This document shows, in pieces, positions 57,411-64,000 of a DNA stretch of 64,000 bases. A model generated the notes under the pieces. That model was not told the DNA's origin and did no database searches. It saw only the letters and a list, made by a program, of their open reading frames with translations. This DNA is from Acanthosepion esculentum (Eukaryota > Mollusca > Cephalopoda > Sepiida > Sepiidae), in assembly GCA_964036315.1 (NCBI GenBank), contig OZ038492.1:41981522-42045521 (forward strand), given 5' to 3'. A program made the translations under genes and the position numbers. Position 1 is the first letter of the stretch; each line of letters starts with the position of its first letter.

Positions 57411-59060
57411 TTGTGCAGGCTTTTCTAACTAGAATGCATTTCACTAATGCCTATTTTCATCCACAATGTTAATCCAGCACTATAAAATAAACCAGAGAGT
57501 AGTTACATGTCGATCAGTATGTATGCAAAGAGTTACTACAGCAACAGAAGTGATAATTCGATCTCCAAAGTGTCATTTGATTACAACAGTTGAAGATCCA
57601 CGATGACTATGAAGAGAATAATGACACATGAAAGGTCCGATTTTTTTTCTGTCATTTTTATTAATAAGAGTGGTACTCATGATGACGATAATGATTTATA
57701 CAATGGCTTCGTTATTCAAGTATTGTATGATCGTTACAATTATAAGTGTATATGTAAATTGAAAGTGCATGTACTAAAATATTTACTTAAGTTTTAAAAA
57801 ACATGGTGGTATTCCAAAACGACTTTGTGAATTTTTATATTGAACGTTTTTATAGCCGTAGCCGATCATGTCTCTTCTCAGATAGATTTTCTATGAATTA
57901 GTATGCATTCCTGAAAACGATATTGGAAGAGTTTCCACTTACCATATCCATGGTTTAGAATTTGAAAATTTTCTACACTTGTTGTGTGGTCGTTTTTGAA
58001 CCATGAGTACCAATTTCAAATCTTGCTGTGGTTCATTCGTCATAGATGTGACTTCTTGCTGTTATCAGCCTATGGAGGTGATACCTGCGTGCGAGATCTT
58101 TGGAAAATATATTAAGAACATATTATGATGTAACCCAATACTTTTGGGCAGAAGTATGTAGACGGAACTTTTCGATAGCCATCTATGATGTTGCTAGCAC
58201 GTTCACAAGTTATCTCGCCCGAGAGTTTGAGCATAATGCTCTTGGTCAAAATGGTAATCATGCGCTTTCTCCCAGAAGCGTTAACTAATTTCCGTTTAGC
58301 ATATTTGCTGTATAAGCAGCAGCTGGGGGTCTCTCTGTTTTGAACAACCACAAATAGGCCTGCAAAAAGGACTGGGCAGACGCCCAACTAGAAGAGTGTG
58401 TTCACAAGGGAGTAACCGGTCATCATCATTATTATTACTTTTATAATATTGGTTGCCACCCAGTGTTAATGAAGCCAGCCTGCCTTGCTATTTAACACGA
58501 AGCAGTTGTAGTAGTAGACAAATTACTTTCCCAAAGGTATTTTCTGCAAAAAGGTGAACGCAATAGACAAGACTAGAATTTGAACACGACTCATCGAATT
58601 CATTTTCTACGCTGATTTCAGCGACACGCTGCGTAAATATGGAGAAAAGAGACACTAAGGTTATGTACTGTACGATTTTAAATTCATCATATAGGCTCAT
58701 GTGCAAACGTCAGGTGAGGTAACTAAATTATTATAATGTCTAAATATTTTTTAGAAAAGAAAATAACTATTTGAAACTATTATTTAAATCCTAGATATTT
58801 AAACTATCTACTGTAAACATTTGAAAACATTTGTGCAGTATTCATAATTTTTATTCAGGATTAGTTTCATTATTTTAATTTAAATAGCTTCAAGAATTTT
58901 TAGTATTTTCATGAAAATGTATAATGTATACATGTATTTTCAACAAGAATTTTCCTAAATTGCTAATGTAGGCAGGCATGCTGTTGCAAATCTTCAGAGA
59001 TGTTTGATGAATCATTCAAATGAAAACTCAACCTTTGAGAGAACGTAGTAGTGGTATCGC

Positions 59061-59064
<4 letters not shown>
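57411..59064. other. Unassigned sequence
   Basis: About 1.65 kb with no recognisable gene. The 58112-58387 minus frame (91 codons) has no motif I know. Confidence 0.45.

Positions 59065-59129
<65 letters not shown>
59065..59129. repeat. (TA)n microsatellite
   Basis: A pure TA array. Confidence 0.95.
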
Positions 59130-59132
<3 letters not shown>

Positions 59133-59334
59133 TTTTTTCTGTTGGACATAGAATCTTCCAAGTGACAATTTAAATGTATATACAATGTCGGTTTTTTTGC
59201 AACACATTGTGCTTATGTCGAAAGTACTCGTAAAAAATGAATACGCATCAACATGTTAATTTTCTTTCTTCCTTTAATGAGAAAATTAAATATAAGTAGA
59301 CCAATGTTGTCTAAATTATTTAATGAGACGTGTC

Positions 59335-59337
<3 letters not shown>

Positions 59338-59387
<50 letters not shown>
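59338..59387. repeat. (TA)n microsatellite
   Basis: A pure TA array. Confidence 0.95.
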
Positions 59388-59389
<2 letters not shown>

Positions 59390-59482
59390 TTTTCTTGCAT
59401 ATTTGGTGGAAAAGACGGACTTCATTATTATGATTATTATTATACATTTTATATATTTAAAACTTCAAAATATTTTATTGTT

Positions 59483-59572
59483 TCCGAGTCGGTTAGGGCA
59501 ATGATCTATCGATGGTTTCACTCTCCCCAGGCATACGCAGGTTCAAATCCTGGCAGAGAGCTCATATTTTTC
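59483..59572 (+). tRNA. tRNA-Ser-like sequence, probably pseudogene or SINE head
   Basis: CCGAGTCGGTTAGGGCAATG matches the tRNA-Ser D-arm/A-box region. A long variable-arm-like stretch CACTCTCCCCAGGCATACG follows, then a canonical B box GGTTCAAATCC (59540-59550), and a T5 run close downstream (about 59566). The acceptor and anticodon stems do not close properly by eye, so I do not claim a functional tRNA. Confidence 0.5.
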
Positions 59573-59739
59573 TTTAATAAAAAAACGGAGTGTTTACTCA
59601 AATATGGGTATGCACAAAAAATAACGTTTAAGTGATAAAATGTATTGGATTTTAACTTAATAAATAAAAAAAATTCCATAGAAATATAAATGTGTGTATG
59701 CATATATTTTCCTTGAAATATATATAAATTATATATAGA

Positions 59740-60235
59740 TTTGGATAAAATCCAAAGACGAATCATCAATGTTATTAGTCCTGATCTGGCATCTCGGCTT
59801 CAGTCACTTTCGCACTGTCTTAATTATGCTTCCACGTGCCTTTTCTATAAATACAATCATGGTAATTGTTATGTTGAATTTTCCTCGGTGGTACCTAAAC
59901 TGTATGAATTTAAACGCAGTACTAGATTGGCATCAATGCCCCATCATTCTGTACTTGGAATGGCTACATATAACCGTAATTTCTATACTAACAGTTTCTT
60001 CTCTCGTACTTATCGCTTGTGGAACTCTTTTCAGGTTTCTTGCATCTAAGTCAACTTTGAGCTTCAAAAATTTAAATTCAATGACAATCTTGATCTTTTG
60101 TCTTCTTAATTCATGTTCTTTTATTGGTCTCTTTGCTTAATAATGTTTTTCTCCCAGATTCTCTAATACTCAGTGACAGTGGCTTTATTGCCTTGCATCG
60201 GGTGAAATGATTAATAAAATATACAATGATAAAAT
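59740..60235 (+). mobile_element. LINE-B fragment with 3' end
   Basis: One frame of about 100 codons: 'DKIQRRIINVISPDLASRLQ', SLSHCLNYASTCLFYKYNHG, then SFFSRTYRLWNSF near 59995-60033. The 3' UTR ends CAGTGGCTTTATTGCCTTGC, ATCGGGTGAAATG and an AATAAAAT tail. Confidence 0.85.
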
Positions 60236-60252
60236 AACACATACACACACAA

Positions 60253-60280
60253 ACACACACACATATATATGTGTGTGTGT
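60253..60280. repeat. Self-complementary microsatellite (AC)n(AT)n(GT)n
   Basis: The run ACACACACACATATAT and its reverse complement meet in the middle, forming a palindrome that could extrude as a hairpin. Confidence 0.9.
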
Positions 60281-60299
60281 GTCTGTGTGTATAGGCGTT

Positions 60300-60985
60300 C
60301 TGTCATAACAGAGACAGTGTATACTTGATGTTGACATCAGTGTCCAATATTATAGCGTTCTGAATAGTAACAAACCCTCCATTCCTCCACTGTTCAATCA
60401 GTTTGAGGTCCTGACCACCTCTGCCGACATGGCCAAATGCTTCGCTCGAAAGTTTTCTTCCAATTCTATGCTTGACTCCTCTGGGGTACCCTTGCCCGAC
60501 TTCCCTCCCAGAACTGAGGCCCTACTGGAAAGGCTTGCACATAACCCCGTCGTCGGTACTGGGCATTATTTCTAACTTAGATCTCCACAAGGCTACTGGC
60601 GGCGACGGAATACCAGCCATTGTCCTGAAGAAATGCGCACCTGAACTGGCACCTGCCCCCTCTAAATTGTACAACCGCTGCCTCAAGGACTCCTGTTTTC
60701 CTGACTGCTGGAAGTCCTCTACCATGACGATTGACGCTACACCGTCAATCGTCATCTCCAATTGCCTTGATCTATCCACTTCCCTTCTCGACTTCCTGAC
60801 ATCTTTCATTCCTATCTGCTCTCGCTCTATATCTTCCGTAACCCCCCTGCCTTGATCGACCCTCCGTCCTTCTCTTTCTCCACATCCCTTCCTTTACCAC
60901 TCCTATCTGCTCTTCCTCCAACCCTTCTGTAACCCCATGCGTGATAGTGGCCACCGGCCTTGCTTGGGGTGATATGCTTAAAAAA
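60300..60985 (+). mobile_element. LINE-B-type RT N-terminal part, internally deleted, with 3' end
   Basis: GC-richer than its surroundings. The 60472 frame reads SNLDLHKATGGDGIPAIVLK, then 'KCAPELAPAPSKLYNRCLKD' and SCFPDCWKSSTM, the fingers motif of jockey/CR1-like RTs. It then stops matching at 60724, and the LINE 3' end GCTTGGGGTGATATGCTTAA comes by 60970. Most of the RT is therefore deleted. GC content and clean codons suggest a younger copy. Confidence 0.85.
60724..60755. repeat. 13-bp perfect hairpin at the LINE deletion junction
   Basis: ATGACGATTGACG, a 6-nt loop CTACAC, then CGTCAATCGTCAT. Confidence 0.9.
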
Positions 60986-61058
60986 ATATATATATATATT
61001 TACGTATGTTCTATCCCTGATAATGAGTAGTTTTACCTATAAATATTGCATACCGTTA

Positions 61059-61061
<3 letters not shown>

Positions 61062-61139
<78 letters not shown>
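61062..61139. repeat. (TA)n microsatellite
   Basis: A pure TA array of about 78 bp. Confidence 0.95.
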
Positions 61140-61141
<2 letters not shown>

Positions 61142-61218
61142 AGGAATGGATTTATTAGACCGGCATATTTTTAATGTATTTATTAAATTTTACACTGAAT
61201 ATAACGTTTATTCGATAA

Positions 61219-61222
<4 letters not shown>

Positions 61223-61300
<78 letters not shown>
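61223..61300. repeat. (TA)n microsatellite
   Basis: A pure TA array touching the left end of the ribozyme-like element. Confidence 0.95.
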
Positions 61301-61706
<406 letters not shown>

Positions 61707-61745
61707 ATTAGCTCAAGTGCATTTCAATAACTTGCTTTTTGTCTG

Positions 61746-61747
<2 letters not shown>

Positions 61748-61796
<49 letters not shown>

Positions 61797-61807
61797 CTGT
61801 GTGTATG
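61748..61807. repeat. Compound microsatellite (TA)n(GT)n
   Basis: TA to about 61782, then GT with one C to about 61805. Confidence 0.95.
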
Positions 61808-61846
61808 CAAGTGGACATTGAGGTCAAAGCCCAAAGTTGAATGCTG

Positions 61847-61896
61847 TTTCATGCTAAATGCAGTCGTCACACCTTACGATTGCATTTTGCATGAAA
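61847..61896. repeat. 21-bp hairpin with 8-nt loop
   Basis: The arm TTTCATGCTAAATGCAGTCG(T) at 61847-61867 pairs with 61876-61896 with two mismatches. It lies in a stretch (61810-62000) sharing words such as TGTTGATTTCAGTGTCCAAT with 60335-60360, so it is probably part of a dispersed repeat. Confidence 0.85.
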
Positions 61897-61899
61897 AAG

Positions 61900-63050
61900 A
61901 CTGTCGTCTCTGGGTGTTGATTTCAGTGTCCAATTTTATATTAACATAGGCTCTATCCCTCATATGGGACACTGTAACCCATAAATGTAGCATTCCTTAA
62001 AATTATATTTTTTCATTGTATATATAAAAACAATATCTGAGGTAATTAAAGATTTCTCTTACACTGTTAAATCAGCCCTTGAACCATTTCTCACCTTCAA
62101 ATTGGGAAAGTGGTTATTAATCTGACATTTCTAAATTGATGCCGTTTGTTTATACACGAACTGAACGAAACCGTCTTCATCCTAATTGCGCAGATAGAGG
62201 ATACAAGCATTATGGCATAAAATTAAAAACTTAGATCCCCGATATCTAATTCCGAGCAACAATATATGCTTAACTCGGATAAATCGATATTGTATATGTC
62301 ATAAGCTTCATGATTCTTTCATTTTATGTTTTACTCTTTCAAATTGAGCTTTACTTGTATTAGTTTTTCTTTCTTACATGTGTTTGCACATTGTTCTATT
62401 TTCTCACATAATGCCTATTTATTGAGAAAACAGAAAAGCTATTGAGCTATCTATGAGATTTATTTAATGCCTATAAAACTTTTTGTTATAACTCACTCCT
62501 AGCGGTTATAATATTATGTCTTGACTCACTGTTCTTTATTTCGGGCGTCTTGCCTAGTTCCATTGTGTTATCTGGGTGTCTTATTTACTCCACAATATCC
62601 CCACTTTTGAGAGTTTTTATTTTTCACTAGTAAATATTTTATTTCGTGGTATTTCTCCCTCCTATTTCTGCCGAGTTCGCCACGTACAGAATTTTATATT
62701 TCTTTCATTTTGCGACATCTAGTTTTCGGTACGTTTCCTTTTTCTGGTCATCATACTTGTACGTTCAACGAATTCTTGTGGTGTTGGTACGTCAAAAATA
62801 TACTTGCATAGGTTCTTTCTTTTTTGTGTGCCTTTCTTCAGTAAACCTTTTATTTTACTAATTTCAGTGTCTTTGTGTCTTCACATTTTTTTCCCTTTTT
62901 TCTCGTTTTTTCAATTCTTGACCTTATTACCCGACTTCCCACATTTCTTTCCATTTTTATATACGCTGAAAAACACATTCTCCCCAATGTTTTTAAAAAG
63001 TTTTCCTTTTTTATTCTTTCTTATTCATTTTTGACCTGGTAAGAACTTGT
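61900..63050. other. Unassigned, T-rich toward the right
   Basis: No gene recognised. Hydrophobic frames at 62646-63034 come from T-rich sequence. Confidence 0.45.
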
Positions 63051-63052
63051 TA

Positions 63053-63170
63053 AATACCCATATAATTTTTTCTTATGAAAATCAGATCTGCCGGTGACAA
63101 GCCTGCCAGTGTATTATGATTCGGCATTATCCGGTATACTCTCAGGAATTTTTGTAGTGAATCTACAATA
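63053..63170 (-). mobile_element. Ty3/gypsy integrase C-terminal fragment
   Basis: The minus strand reads SLQKFLRVYRIMPNHNTLAG, then LSPADLIFIRKN. It corresponds to 'EQFFQVYRITLNSTTPSALSPAEVMFARKI' of the element at 50.7 kb. It is a separate, related element of which only this piece is here. Confidence 0.7.
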
Positions 63171-63268
63171 AGTGAGTAACATCTAGTAGGTGTTGACAGA
63201 AATAAAATACATATATCTGCATGAATGAAAAACAACGGTGAAAAAATTGAAATCAAAATGATTTTTTC

Positions 63269-64000
63269 TTAAATAAATCTTACTGTAATGCAGCAAGATA
63301 AACTACATTTTTTTTTATTTGGAGCCAGTATAAATAAATTCCTTCCATTTCCAATTCTTGAACAGGAAACATATAATTGACTATGAGAAAAGTTGGGTTG
63401 CATAAGATGAAGTCCAGTAACTTTCATTGATTGACCTTGTGATTTATTAATAGTCATTACAAGATTTACACTGGCTGGGAATCGCAATCGTTTAAAATCA
63501 AAAGGCATATCTGTTGGAATCAATGAAATTCTTGGAATCACTACAGTCTCTCATTTCCCTTGATCAGTTATAATAAGAGCCTCCAATAAGTAAGGTAAAA
63601 ATTTCTTCACAATAAGACATGTACGATCAAATAACATTGTATCAAGATTTCCTAGCAACATTAATGATACTCCTTGCTTTAATACCAACTTGTGTGATGG
63701 TATTTCTGGAAAATCCGAAGAATCCAAAAATTCAATATGGAAGCTAACTACTTCCTATGGGTCCACAGTTGTATCATTTGATAGGTATGTCCTTTCTTCT
63801 GTTGGGATATCTTGCAGAATCTTCTGATTGATGATCTGTACTGTTTCATTTCTGAGAGCCAAAATTACTCTCTCATACAAGCACTCTGTATTCTGGAAGT
63901 TATCGGCGATATTGGGATATAAGTGAAAAAACAATTCCTCAATGCTCTCGATCAGAGAGCCAAAACCTTCAGGAAAGCTGATTTGTCCCTCTTTATGACG
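63269..64000 (-). mobile_element. Helitron Pif1-type helicase, C-terminal part, runs off the window
   Basis: On the minus strand a single frame from the window edge to the stop at 63269 reads SLIESIEELFFHLYPNIADN, 'FQNTECLYERVILALRNETV', 'LLGNLDTMLFDRTCL', VVIPRISLIPTDMPFDFKRL and 'NLVMTINKSQGQSMKVTGLH', ending 'LYVSCSRIGNGRNLFILAPN'. NKSQGQ and LYVSCSR are the late SF1B/Pif1 helicase motifs. The family context (IPRI..IPTD.PF.F.R.QFP) is that of Helitron RepHel proteins. Only two in-frame stops (63755-63757 and 63551-63553) and no frameshift, so it is the least decayed coding stretch in the window. The rest lies to the right of position 64000. Confidence 0.9.

Overview
This is AT-rich animal DNA with no intact host gene that I can see. 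It is built from decayed transposable elements, very long (TA)n arrays, purine- or pyrimidine-only tracts, and a few pieces of multi-copy genes. The mix is RTE-like and jockey/CR1-like LINEs, a Penelope-like element with a GIY-YIG domain, Tc1/mariner and pogo-like DNA transposons, a Helitron helicase, a Ty3/gypsy element, tRNA- and 5S-derived SINEs, and a degenerate C2H2 zinc-finger array. It fits a mollusc, most likely an octopod cephalopod. That assignment is inference from composition; no single-copy marker gene is present. Layout: 0-14 kb holds LINE fragments (called LINE-A, RTE-like with an [FY]ADD-type RT, and LINE-B, jockey/CR1-like), a GC-rich islet (3.7-3.9 kb), two copies of a dispersed repeat called family R, and a 45-nt inverted repeat (10.1-10.3 kb). 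15.6-17.7 kb holds a Penelope-like element and an internally deleted Tc1/mariner element. 20.7-24 kb has SINEs, an element carrying a hammerhead-ribozyme-like core beside a (TA)n array, a zinc-finger pseudogene and more LINE-A. 24-28 kb and 33.8-35.3 kb are strand-asymmetric low-complexity tracts, including a perfect 215-bp tandem duplication. 28-37 kb has LINE pieces and several copies of a SINE whose head reads 5S rRNA then tRNA. 38-45 kb has LINE-B pieces, a second deleted Tc1/mariner, and three pogo-like MITEs in and beside (TA)n arrays. The richest locus is 45.6-51.6 kb. Two collinear fragments of one multi-copy protein family flank a LINE-A fragment, which in turn holds a near full-length Ty3/gypsy retrotransposon (LTR candidate, tRNA-Ser-type primer site, gag, protease, RT, RNase H, integrase) with many frameshifts and stops. 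52-64 kb continues with low-complexity tracts, LINE-A and LINE-B pieces, a tRNA-Ser-like sequence, long (TA)n arrays, a second ribozyme-like element, and at the right edge a Helitron Pif1-type helicase running out of the window. Nothing here looks translated today. The biology is the interplay of transposons, namely nested insertion, shared tails and insertion into TA arrays. All coordinates of decayed elements are approximate unless a sequence landmark is given.
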